In this document: positions 25,477-33,427 of the stretch, piece after piece
How the letters are laid out: each line of letters starts with the position of its first letter
Numbering within the stretch: the first letter of the stretch is position 1
Assembly (NCBI GenBank): GCA_017626405.1
Contig: JAGAIS010000004.1
Location: forward strand, 1-47,458
Length of the DNA stretch: 47,458 nt
Direction of reading: 5' to 3'
DNA from: Bacilli bacterium
GTDB taxonomy: Bacteria > Bacillota_I > Bacilli_A > RF39 > UBA660
Made by a program: the position numbers and the translations under genes
Notes under the pieces: generated by a model
Seen by the model: only the letters and a program-made list of their open reading frames with translations
What the model was told of the DNA's origin: nothing
The model's database searches: none

Positions 25477-25495
25477 CAAGACCTCCCTTTTTTAT
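25462..25495 (+). terminator. Terminator overlapping the R2 stop codon
   Basis: AAGGGAAGGTCTT pairs with AAGACCTCCCTT (one bulged A), loop with TAA stop, then a T-run. It stands between the regulator and the rest of cassette 2, as in cassette 1. Confidence 0.85.
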
Positions 25496-25535
25496 TGCTT
25501 TTATGATATGTTACAGTTGGAAAAGGTGAAACAAT

Positions 25536-26258
25536 GTGAAGAAAATATGTATTATTATAATTTTAGCAAGTTTATTTATCGGAAATGTAAATGCACAGGA
25601 ATTCTATTATGAGAATAATAATGGTGTTATTCTTACTAAACAGGAATATGACAAAATAAGTGAATTTTTTTGGGAAGGTTATCAAAATAATCTAACCAAT
25701 GAAGAATTTACATTTTTAAAAAAGAATGGGTTATTTGAAAATGAAATAAGAAACGTAGAGTTAAATGATAATGGATTTAATTTATTATCAGAGGATATTC
25801 ATACAACTACCAATAAATCTTTAAAAATGAATGCAGTTTGTTCAACAAATTGCCTTGTATCTATATCACTTAATTGGATTAATCTACCAAAAGTTAGAAG
25901 TTATGATATACTAGGAATTTATTTAGATAATACATCAGCAATTAGCATTCAAAATGTAATTGTTGAAACTAATAAAGGTAAAAGCAATTATTCTTATACT
26001 AATAGAGAAACAAATGGTATTGGAACTTCATTTGAATTACCAAAAGATGTAGAATATCTAAGAATTTCTCAAACTTTATTAGTTAAGAAAAAAGGGACAA
26101 TATATTCTAGTTATCAACATGCAACAAGATCGATATCTTATGCCAACAGTAAAAAGTATTCTTTTTCAAAATATGGTGTTGGAGGAGTATTTAGTTTTAA
26201 TGCTGGCATACAAGATTATTATGATTGTATGAAAGGTGTTTCATTAAATTTAGTATAA
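25536..26258 (+). CDS. Secreted protein, paralogue of S1 (cassette 2, S2)
   Basis: 240 residues, GTG start with AAAAGGTG 7 nt before it. Signal peptide MKKICIIIILASLFIGNVNA, cleavage before QEFYY. It shares with S1 the blocks FYYENNNGV, ISEFFWEGYQ, a Cys pair (VCSTNC), SYDILG, SYQHATRSIS and FSKYGVGGVFSF, in the same order. The GTG start overlaps an out-of-frame ATGTGA start-stop. Function unknown; role as for S1. Confidence 0.8.
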   Translation: MKKICIIIILASLFIGNVNAQEFYYENNNGVILTKQEYDKISEFFWEGYQNNLTNEEFTFLKKNGLFENEIRNVELNDNGFNLLSEDIHTTTNKSLKMNAVCSTNCLVSISLNWINLPKVRSYDILGIYLDNTSAISIQNVIVETNKGKSNYSYTNRETNGIGTSFELPKDVEYLRISQTLLVKKKGTIYSSYQHATRSISYANSKKYSFSKYGVGGVFSFNAGIQDYYDCMKGVSLNLV

Positions 26259-26268
26259 AGGAGTCAGT

Positions 26269-26931
26269 ATGAATATAGTAGCTATAAAAATAATCAACTT
26301 AACTAAAACATATTTTGCACACAATGAAAAAATTGAGGTGTTTAAAAATCTTAATTTATCTTTTGAATATGGAAAATTATATGGAATTATGGGACACTCG
26401 GGATGTGGAAAATCTACTCTAATAAAGTTAATTGGAATGTTAGAAAAACCGGATAAAGGAGATATATTAATTGAAGAAAAAAACGCATTTATGTTAGATG
26501 ATATGGAACAGTCTAAGTTAAGAAATGCTAAAATAGGTTTTATTTTTCAAGATTATCTATTAGATGAACACTTAAATGTATATGATAATATTCTATTACC
26601 AACACTATTGAAACCAAACTGGAAAAGTCGAAATAATGAAATAATTGAATTGACTAAAAAATATAAGATAGACAAAAGACTAAAGCATTTTCCTAAAGAA
26701 TTATCGGGAGGAGAACAACAACGAGTTGCCATTTGTCGAGCATTAATTAATAATCCTAATATAATTCTTGCTGATGAGCCCACAGGTAATTTAGATAAAA
26801 AAAATGAGGAAATAATATTAAATGACTTAAAGGAATTATCAAAAAAAGGTAAGTGTGTAATTGTTGTTAGTCATTCAGATGTTATTAAAAATTATGCAGA
26901 TGAAATAATTGATTTGGAAGAAGGGGTATAA
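26269..26931 (+). CDS. ABC transporter ATPase, LolD/MacB type (cassette 2, A2)
   Basis: 220 residues with Walker A GHSGCGKS (42-49), Q-loop [11 protein letters not shown], signature LSGGEQQR, Walker [14 protein letters not shown] and switch His VVSHSD. The Pro of the usual GPSGSGKT is His and the central Ser is Cys, still compatible with activity. It begins 10 nt after S2 with AAAGGAG, and the permease follows after 1 nt. Confidence 0.93.
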   Translation: MNIVAIKIINLTKTYFAHNEKIEVFKNLNLSFEYGKLYGIMGHSGCGKSTLIKLIGMLEKPDKGDILIEEKNAFMLDDMEQSKLRNAKIGFIFQDYLLDEHLNVYDNILLPTLLKPNWKSRNNEIIELTKKYKIDKRLKHFPKELSGGEQQRVAICRALINNPNIILADEPTGNLDKKNEEIILNDLKELSKKGKCVIVVSHSDVIKNYADEIIDLEEGV

Positions 26932-26932
26932 T

Positions 26933-28132
26933 ATGTATTTTAATTATATAAAGAAACACATTTTTACTACCAAAAATATTATTTTATTTATTATCTTTTT
27001 GCTTATAAGCATAGCAATGATGTTTACAATCTCAATAGGAGTAATATTTTCAAATTTAAAGGATACTCTATACAATAATAATTCTCGTTTTCGTACATTG
27101 ATAGTAAATGGTGATATTAAAAAATATGATCAGATAGAAAAAATTGAACATGTTACAGTGGTTGAAGATACTGTTTATCTAAATCCATTATCTTTTAAAG
27201 CTAAAGAATTTAATACTGATTTACAAGGAGAAGTTTCTCTTAATCCTATATTAGATAAAAAAAATTTAATAATTACTAAAGGGAAAATGGCTAAAGGAAA
27301 AAACGAAGCAATTTGTTCTGATGTTTTCTTCCCTTATGAAATAGAAGAAAATAATGGAAAAACAATATTCAATAAAAATAGACTAATCTATGCAAAAGAT
27401 ATAATTAATAAGAGTTTTAGTATTGTATCAGAAGAAAATGAAACCTTTACTTTTAAAATAGTTGGAGCATATAATTCGGAGATAAACAATAATTACTTGA
27501 ATAGTTGTTATATTTCTAAAGAGGTTTTCAAAAAAATTGCTCCAGAATATAATGGAGGTTCAACAAGATATAATGAAGAAACTGGAGAAATGGTTTTTGT
27601 TCCAACAAAACGTACAGGTAAAATCGTTTTAGTAGATGATTATGAAAATGTTCAAAAGGTTCAAAAAGAAATATCAAAAATAGGCTTATCTTCTCAACCA
27701 GCTTCCGAATTAAATAAAGAATATGTTGATTTATTAACGTATGTTCCTATTTTTGCATCAATAATTATAACTCTAGTATTTATTATTATATTAGAATCTT
27801 ATTTATCAAAGAAAATTAAATATAATTGTAAATCATATGCAATATTGAAATCTATTGGCTACAATCAAAAAAATATAAAAACTATTGATTTTATTGAGAA
27901 TATACTATTGCTTATTATTAGTTGGATTTTTACAATAATTATATATATTATCGTTTTTAACTATATTAAATATGTTTATTATGCCGAGTATATATATGAT
28001 GGAACAATATTACATTTTTCTATTATACCAATTATTTTGACTATAATTCTAATGCTAACTTTTTTGATTATAGTAAATAAGAAAGTACTTAAACATAAAT
28101 TAGAAGAAAATATAAGCAGGATTTTATTATGA
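26933..28132 (+). CDS. FtsX/MacB-like permease (cassette 2, M1)
   Basis: 399 residues: first span near 15-42, outside domain of about 220 residues, then three spans near 275-295, 325-350 and 360-385. The elbow SYAILKSIGYNQKNIKTI corresponds to the one in cassette 1. ATG 26933 is chosen because AAGGGG lies 5 nt before it; an upstream in-frame start would overlap the ATPase gene. Overlaps the next gene by 4 nt. Confidence 0.88.
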   Translation: MYFNYIKKHIFTTKNIILFIIFLLISIAMMFTISIGVIFSNLKDTLYNNNSRFRTLIVNGDIKKYDQIEKIEHVTVVEDTVYLNPLSFKAKEFNTDLQGEVSLNPILDKKNLIITKGKMAKGKNEAICSDVFFPYEIEENNGKTIFNKNRLIYAKDIINKSFSIVSEENETFTFKIVGAYNSEINNNYLNSCYISKEVFKKIAPEYNGGSTRYNEETGEMVFVPTKRTGKIVLVDDYENVQKVQKEISKIGLSSQPASELNKEYVDLLTYVPIFASIIITLVFIIILESYLSKKIKYNCKSYAILKSIGYNQKNIKTIDFIENILLLIISWIFTIIIYIIVFNYIKYVYYAEYIYDGTILHFSIIPIILTIILMLTFLIIVNKKVLKHKLEENISRILL

Positions 28133-28935
28133 AATATTTAATATTCTTAAAAGAATTTATTCAAAAAAAGACTACAAGAAATTATACTTTGATTATATTT
28201 TCGGTTGTTTTCGTTATTTCACTTTCAACTACTTTATATATATATGGAGAAAAAATATTAAATGATAATTATAAAAAATCATATTTCACTGTAGTTTTAG
28301 ATAGTAAAGATAAATATAATCAAACAAAAAATCATAATAATTTAAAAAGTATGATGAGATGTATAACTTTAGATAATAAGATTATAGTTGAATATGAGGA
28401 TATTAGTATATTTGATAAGGATAACAATATAGAGATTGTTTCGAAAAAACAATTTAACACTTATGAATATAATAATGAATACTATATAACATTAAATAAT
28501 TGGAAAGAATATAATGATATTGTTGACTTTTTTTTCAATAATAAAATTGAATATGAAATATTTATAAATAAAGAGAGTGATATAAAGATAGAAAAATACT
28601 ATAGTTATTTTTTCTACCTACTTATATTAATAATAATCATTAGTTTTATTATTTATCTAATAACTATTATAAATATTATATTGGATGAACAAAAATATAA
28701 TTATTTATACTATTGTTTAGGTTTTAATTTACTAGAAATTACACTTATTTCTCTAACAAAAGTATTATTTTTAATCTTAAGTATAATATTTTTGAATGGT
28801 ATCATCCAATGGATAATAAAATATTGTCTAGGAGTAAATCATTATTTTATTTTAGTTATCAACATATTACTAATAATAGTAACCTTATTAATAACTATGT
28901 GTTTGATAATAGGAAGGAGGATTTGTAAAATATGA
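28129..28935 (+). CDS. Second, shorter FtsX-like permease (cassette 2, M2)
   Basis: 268 residues, one N-terminal span (18-40) and three C-terminal spans (about 162-187, 205-230, 238-262), outside domain about 115 residues. The elbow YLYYCLGFNLLEITLISLTK aligns in place with those of the other permeases. It overlaps M1 and the following peptide gene by 4 nt each and carries the GGAAGGAGG ribosome site of that peptide gene near its end. Confidence 0.85.
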   Translation: MKYLIFLKEFIQKKTTRNYTLIIFSVVFVISLSTTLYIYGEKILNDNYKKSYFTVVLDSKDKYNQTKNHNNLKSMMRCITLDNKIIVEYEDISIFDKDNNIEIVSKKQFNTYEYNNEYYITLNNWKEYNDIVDFFFNNKIEYEIFINKESDIKIEKYYSYFFYLLILIIIISFIIYLITIINIILDEQKYNYLYYCLGFNLLEITLISLTKVLFLILSIIFLNGIIQWIIKYCLGVNHYFILVINILLIIVTLLITMCLIIGRRICKI

Positions 28936-29330
28936 AAAAGAATATAGGTAAGAAAGCATTAACAACACTTGCAATTGTATTAGCAATTACAGCTACAACA
29001 GTATTTGCAGCTACTGAAGCTAAAGGTAATTTCTCATTAACTTATTTGCAATGGAATAGATCAGGTTATATAAAACTTGTATGTGCTTATCCTTTAGTAG
29101 AGTATAAAGCTCAAAAGAGTGATAATTCTACTCTAAAAGTAACTTTATCAAAAAAAGCTTATTTTGGATTAGGATTTGAAAATGTTGATGTTCAATACAC
29201 TGATATAAATGGAAATGATTATAGTTATGTTTATTTTGATGAACAAGACGCTAAGAAAGAATATCTTATTACTACATTAAATACTAAAAAGGATTCTGTT
29301 GCAAATGCAAGTTATACGTTTAATAGTTAA
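28932..29330 (+). CDS. Small secreted protein, candidate effector peptide (cassette 2, P2)
   Basis: 132 residues with signal peptide MKKNIGKKALTTLAIVLAIT and cleavage after VFA. The mature part starts ATEAKGNFSLTY (P1: ATQSKTFSYSN) and is beta-like and Tyr/Thr/Lys-rich, with a single Cys. Similar length, signal peptide, start and strong ribosome site suggest homology to P1, though overall similarity is low. In cassette 2 it is last in the operon; in cassette 1 it is third. Confidence 0.72.
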   Translation: MKKNIGKKALTTLAIVLAITATTVFAATEAKGNFSLTYLQWNRSGYIKLVCAYPLVEYKAQKSDNSTLKVTLSKKAYFGLGFENVDVQYTDINGNDYSYVYFDEQDAKKEYLITTLNTKKDSVANASYTFNS

Positions 29331-29496
29331 ATCCAGGTAGTGTATAAAAAAACTATTAACAAAATATGTTAATAGCTCGTTCATTAATATTATATTCCAA
29401 GCGTATAATATTATTCAAGAATTATAAAACATAAAGTTTTAATTCTTTATATAAAAAGCAACATTACAACTTTTTATTGTATATGTTGCTTTTATT
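29331..29496 (+). terminator. Chain of hairpins ending in a terminator after cassette 2
   Basis: Successive stems CTATTAAC/GTTAATAG (29353-29375), AATATTATA/TATAATATT (29386-29412), AAGAATTA/TAATTCTT (about 29417-29447) and AAAAGCAACAT/ATGTTGCTTTT (about 29454-29493). Only the last has a T-run and is the intrinsic terminator. The others may protect the 3' end of the mRNA for the secreted protein. Confidence 0.65.
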
Positions 29497-29508
29497 TTCG
29501 TTAGAAAT

Positions 29509-30164
29509 TTAAATTAACGGTTTAATTTCATCAATATCGCATATATGATAAGTTATTTCAACTTCATTATGATTTAGAATATTTTTAAGTTTACTATATG
29601 AACCCCTATTATAAACTGAAGATAAATCTTTTAGAAATTCAACATAAAAGGGATAATAAGTTCTATAAAGACTACTATCAAGCAATTTGTTTTTCTTGCC
29701 AGATTTATATATCTTAGCCCAATATTCTGCTTCAGGTCCACCCATTTCATCTAATATTTCAAAGAAAATCCAATCACCCAAAATATTATGAAACTCTTGT
29801 ACTGAAGAAGTAATTCTTTTACTAGTAAAATTGTTTATAAAATCTTTGAAATCAACATTTCTAATAGTTGTATCTACTAGAGCATAATATAAGTATTGTA
29901 AGATATTCTTATCAAAACAATCAATTTTCTTAACTCCATTAAAGCAAGTTCGTGAGCAAATGAACCTTGGGAACCAACAACTAGAGCACTATTAATATTA
30001 TGGCCTTTCTTCGTATATAAACCAACTGTTTCTAAAGTATTTCCTATTGGTGCTAAATAAATAGGTGCGTGGTTTGAAAAAGTATCTTTATCTCCTTGTT
30101 TAGTTTCAGCTACTTTAAATGTTTCATACACAGCTTTATCAACATCAAATTCATGTGCTAACAT
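29509..30164 (-). pseudogene. Frameshifted gene, about 218 residues when restored
   Basis: Two minus-strand frames join into one natural protein. The first runs from ATG 30164 (ribosome site AAAGGGGGA) through LAPIGNTLETVGLYTKK and ALVVGSQGSFAHELALMELR; at an A4 tract (plus 29925-29928) it shifts, and the -1 frame continues KIDCFDKNILQYLYYALVD to the stop at 29509. One extra A would restore the frame. The VVGSQGSFAHE glycine loop recalls a nucleotide- or SAM-binding turn, but I do not recognise the family. It could be a true pseudogene or an assembly error in a homopolymer. Confidence 0.75.
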
Positions 30165-30217
30165 TTTTATTCCCCCTTTTTTTGTTAGGACATATATTAA
30201 CATAATTGTTATTAAAA

Positions 30218-30245
30218 ATCAAAAAAACGCTTTTAAAAAGCGTTT
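30218..30245 (-). terminator. Terminator of the second tRNA-Trp
   Basis: AAACGCTTT / AAAGCGTTT stem (30225-30245), followed on the minus strand by a T7 run. Confidence 0.8.
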
Positions 30246-30254
30246 AATTTCTAC

Positions 30255-30328
30255 TGGCAGGGGTGGAGAGAATCGAACTCCCATCAAAAGTTTTGGAGAC
30301 TCCTATGCTACCATTATACCACACCCCT
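30255..30328 (-). tRNA. tRNA-Trp (CCA), copy 2
   Basis: Acceptor AGGGGTG/CACCCCT, anticodon loop CTCCAAA with anticodon CCA (plus 30294-30296), T-arm GGGAG-TTCGATT-CTCTC, CCA encoded. A consensus-like promoter and a terminator flank it, so this copy is probably the main one. Confidence 0.93.
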
Positions 30329-30349
30329 AGGTGACCAAATAACAAAGTT

Positions 30350-30378
30350 ATTTTAACATAATTAAATATATATTTCAA
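30350..30378 (-). promoter_or_regulatory. Promoter of tRNA-Trp copy 2
   Basis: Reading leftward: TTGAAA (30378-30373), 17-nt spacer, extended -10 TGTTAAAAT (-10 hexamer 30355-30350). Confidence 0.72.
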
Positions 30379-30531
30379 TAATTATATTCTAGATATTAAT
30401 AAAATATTTGTTTACAAATTTATTAATAATTTATACAACGAATAAGATACTATAAATAATCTAGAAAAAGTTTTAAATATAGAAAAAGAATATTTATTAT
30501 TATATAATATTGAATGAAAGAGGGATAATAT

Positions 30532-32586
30532 ATGTTAAAAAAATCTAGTGCAATTGATCGCCTACTTAGATTTAATCCAAGTCTTGGATCTCGCCGTTTT
30601 GGATTGCCTGATATAGGTAAGAGAAATGATGGAGATTTTTTTAATCCGACAGTTCAAGCAATTGCCGATGCAATTGACTTCTACGGTTATGAAGTAAGAG
30701 ATGAAAATATTTCAACGATACCTGATATTGATTTAGGTGGTGGTAATCCAACTAACTTTAAGCCATTTCCATTATCAATAGAAAAGATGAAAGAATCACT
30801 AGATACTTCTAAAATGTTCAAGTATCCATATACGGAAGGGGACGATAATCTAAGAAAAATACTATTAGATTATGTTGAATCACTTGGCTTTGTTAATGAT
30901 GTGCCTTATAATTTACCAGATATTGATGATTTGGGATTAAGCGTTCATAATTTAACTTTCTTGCCTTCTACTTCAATAGCTTTCAATATGATTGTTAATA
31001 TTATTGCAAAACAGGGAGATGTAATATTAATTCCTGGACCAAATTATGGACTTTTTACTATTCGTGCAGAAAGAGCTGGTGCGGAAGTTGAATTACTTCC
31101 TTTAGAAGAAGAGGATGGTTGGAGAGTTAATCCTGAAAAGTTAGCTGCTAAGATTGATGACATTAATGAATCACTTCAAAAAGTATATAATAGGAGAAAA
31201 GGTTATGTTCCAAGAGTTGTAGCTTTTTTAAATACAAATCCTTCTAATCCGACAGGAAAGTATTTTGGAGAAAAAGATGCAGATATATTAAAGAGAATAT
31301 CTGATGTATGCATGGAAAGAGGAGTATTTGTTATTGATGACTTAGTCTATAGGGATTTAGCATATGATAAAGATAATATGCCAAAACCTATATCTTCAAT
31401 AAAAGGTGCTTTTAGAAATACTATCTCGATGTTTGGTTTATCTAAGTGCTATGGACTAGCTAGTTTAAGAGCTGGATTTATAGTTGCTGATGAAATAATT
31501 ATTCGTGAACTTATAAACAGAATATTTCAAAGTATGGATTCTAGTCCCGATATTGTTGGACAAGCTCTCGTTGGTGCTTTCAATACAACTTCTAAAAGAA
31601 ATAAAGTATATGATGAATATTTTACTGAACTAAGGAATATTTATCAGCACAAGTATGCTATTTTAAAATGTTTAGTAATGGGTATAGATACAGTAAAAGA
31701 AGATTATAGAAATAGTACTATTGCTACTATTAAAAGAATAATTAATGATGATAATAGAGCAGAAGAATTACTTAAAGGATTGCCATATATAAAGATTCCC
31801 AATAACTTAGAACCTGATTCTGGATTCTTTGCTATAATAGATTTTACGGAACTTAAAGGTATGAAGTATAAAGGAAGAATAATTAATACGGAAAGAGATT
31901 TATTAAAATTCTTCTATAAGACATGCAGGATAAGATTTCTAGTTGGCCAATCTATTTCTTGGCCAATAGAATCGGATTTAATAGGTCGTATTACTTATGC
32001 TATCGATGATGAAGTAATTGTTAAATCATTTAATATGATGTTTGATGCGATTAAATTATTGAGTCCTAAAGATGAATATACAATTAGATTAAATGAATTA
32101 AAAGATCAAGAACAAATGGCACATATAAAAATTGATGGTTGGCAAAATGCCTATGATAATATTATTTCTAAGAGTTATCTAAAAAAACTTAATTATGAAA
32201 AACAGACAGAGAGGTATATTGCTAGTTTTGATGAATATAAAGATTTAGTATATGTAGCTGTTAAAGATGACGAAGTATTAGGTTATTCTTGTTTTAATGA
32301 TTTAGAATCGGAAAAGTATGATTCAGAGTTAATAAGTCTATATATCAAACCAGAACATTTAAATAAAGGTATTGGAACTTCTCTATTTATAGAAACAGGA
32401 AAACATTTGCATGAATTAAACAAACATAATATGATTGTTTGGTGTTTTAAAGAAAATACTAATGCTCGTAAGTTTTATGAAGATTTAGGAGGAACAGTAG
32501 TAGAAGAGAAGACTGTAATAGTTGGTGATGATGCTTATGAAGAAGTATGCTACTACTATGATTTAGATACACTAATAGAATTTTAG
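30532..32586 (+). CDS. Fusion of a fold-type I aminotransferase and a GNAT acetyltransferase
   Basis: 684 residues. Residues 1-515 are a PLP-dependent class I/II aminotransferase: GGGNPTNFKPFP, YPYTEGDDNLRK, the cofactor Asn/Pro segment NTNPSNPTGKYF, the Asp of FVIDDLVYRD and the Schiff-base Lys305 in GLSKCYGLASLRAGF. From about 530 a GNAT domain follows, with IKIDGWQNAYDNII, LISLYIKPEHLNKGIGTSL (acetyl-CoA loop) and NTNARKFYEDLGG. The amino donor and acetyl acceptor are unknown; the fusion suggests that an amine or amino acid made by one half is acetylated by the other. TATAAT lies at 30503-30508 and AAAGAGGG before the ATG. Confidence 0.88.
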   Translation: MLKKSSAIDRLLRFNPSLGSRRFGLPDIGKRNDGDFFNPTVQAIADAIDFYGYEVRDENISTIPDIDLGGGNPTNFKPFPLSIEKMKESLDTSKMFKYPYTEGDDNLRKILLDYVESLGFVNDVPYNLPDIDDLGLSVHNLTFLPSTSIAFNMIVNIIAKQGDVILIPGPNYGLFTIRAERAGAEVELLPLEEEDGWRVNPEKLAAKIDDINESLQKVYNRRKGYVPRVVAFLNTNPSNPTGKYFGEKDADILKRISDVCMERGVFVIDDLVYRDLAYDKDNMPKPISSIKGAFRNTISMFGLSKCYGLASLRAGFIVADEIIIRELINRIFQSMDSSPDIVGQALVGAFNTTSKRNKVYDEYFTELRNIYQHKYAILKCLVMGIDTVKEDYRNSTIATIKRIINDDNRAEELLKGLPYIKIPNNLEPDSGFFAIIDFTELKGMKYKGRIINTERDLLKFFYKTCRIRFLVGQSISWPIESDLIGRITYAIDDEVIVKSFNMMFDAIKLLSPKDEYTIRLNELKDQEQMAHIKIDGWQNAYDNIISKSYLKKLNYEKQTERYIASFDEYKDLVYVAVKDDEVLGYSCFNDLESEKYDSELISLYIKPEHLNKGIGTSLFIETGKHLHELNKHNMIVWCFKENTNARKFYEDLGGTVVEEKTVIVGDDAYEEVCYYYDLDTLIEF

Positions 32587-32595
32587 GTGAGTTTT

Positions 32596-33144
32596 ATGGT
32601 TGATTTAGAAATAGGAATTAAAGAAATAGTCGCTTCAATAAATGACTATATAAACGGAAATAATACGGAAGAAAACTATGAAGTTATTTTAAATGTAGTA
32701 GATGGATTGCATGAATATATTAAACTAACTAAGAAGAATAAGTTGAGAGCGACATTTGTTTTCTTAGTATCAAGGTTAGCAACATTAATAACTAGTCCGT
32801 CACTTATGAAAGAAGATTTATATAGAGAAATAATATCTTCTTGTAAGATGGATTATGAGTTCTATTTAGAGGCAGTTGAAAGATTAAAGAGATATGTAGA
32901 TGAATGTGAATCTAAGGGGGAATATCCAGACTTAGATGCAGCATATTTATTGTCGATTAATATTTCTCTATTGTTCCGTGCTTGTTTGAATTATACTGGA
33001 TATATAAGAACTTTAGAAAATTGTTATAAAAATGATATTGCTTTTCAAATAAACATAGAGAACAATGGAAAATGCGAAAAAGAAGAAGTAAAGAAATTAT
33101 TAATGATTACTGATTCGGCAATTGAAGAATTAAAAAAGGAGTAG
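32596..33144 (+). CDS. Unknown helical 182-residue protein
   Basis: Not recognised. Helix-rich throughout with no membrane span or signal peptide; a middle segment reads SLMKEDLYREIISSCKMDYEFYL. ATG 32596 is placed by AGGTGAG just before it, which itself overlaps the aminotransferase stop, so the two genes are co-transcribed and probably coupled. A terminator follows directly. Confidence 0.65.
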   Translation: MVDLEIGIKEIVASINDYINGNNTEENYEVILNVVDGLHEYIKLTKKNKLRATFVFLVSRLATLITSPSLMKEDLYREIISSCKMDYEFYLEAVERLKRYVDECESKGEYPDLDAAYLLSINISLLFRACLNYTGYIRTLENCYKNDIAFQINIENNGKCEKEEVKKLLMITDSAIEELKKE

Positions 33145-33168
33145 GCTTATAACGCCAACTCCTTTTGT
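33132..33168. terminator. Terminator between convergent genes
   Basis: AAAAGGAGT pairs with ACTCCTTTT, with an inner GGC/GCC pair, flanked by A- and T-rich runs on the two strands. It contains the stop codons of both neighbours. Confidence 0.8.
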
Positions 33169-33380
33169 TTTGGATTATTAATAGTGAATGTGAACTTTTT
33201 TGTACTCATTTCACTTACTAGTTCATTTTCGATATATAGGCAAGCTTCACTAAAGGAAATATTGCCATTTGCAACTCCAGAAAAGTATATAATAACGACA
33301 CTTCTGATCCTATCAACATCAATACTAGTAATAGAACTTAAAAAATTACAGTAGTTTTCAATATCAACTAAGTTTTCCAT
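33147..33380 (-). CDS. Small unknown protein, 77 residues
   Basis: Begins MENLVDIENYCNFLSSI and ends NNPKQKELAL; short helices and one strand, no signal peptide. ATG 33380 is preceded by AAAGGGGTGGG, which would lie inside the product if the longer in-frame start were used. It is downstream of the zincin gene on the same strand (47 nt) and may share its transcript. Confidence 0.6.
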   Translation of the reverse strand: MENLVDIENYCNFLSSITSIDVDRIRSVVIIYFSGVANGNISFSEACLYIENELVSEMSTKKFTFTINNPKQKELAL

Positions 33381-33427
33381 TAATATTTCCCACCCCTTTA
33401 ATTGCTGTTTATAATAACACATTAATT

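Noticed and set aside
20314..29330. Lactococcin 972 type bacteriocin locus
   Set aside because: The gene layout is similar, but neither small secreted protein shows the family's conserved aromatic/His pattern, and the permease is two short FtsX-like proteins, not the long associated membrane protein.
18166..30328. Classical integrative element with att sites at tRNA-Trp
   Set aside because: No integrase, relaxase or phage gene is present, and the two tRNA genes differ too much to be direct att repeats; kept only as a possible old island.
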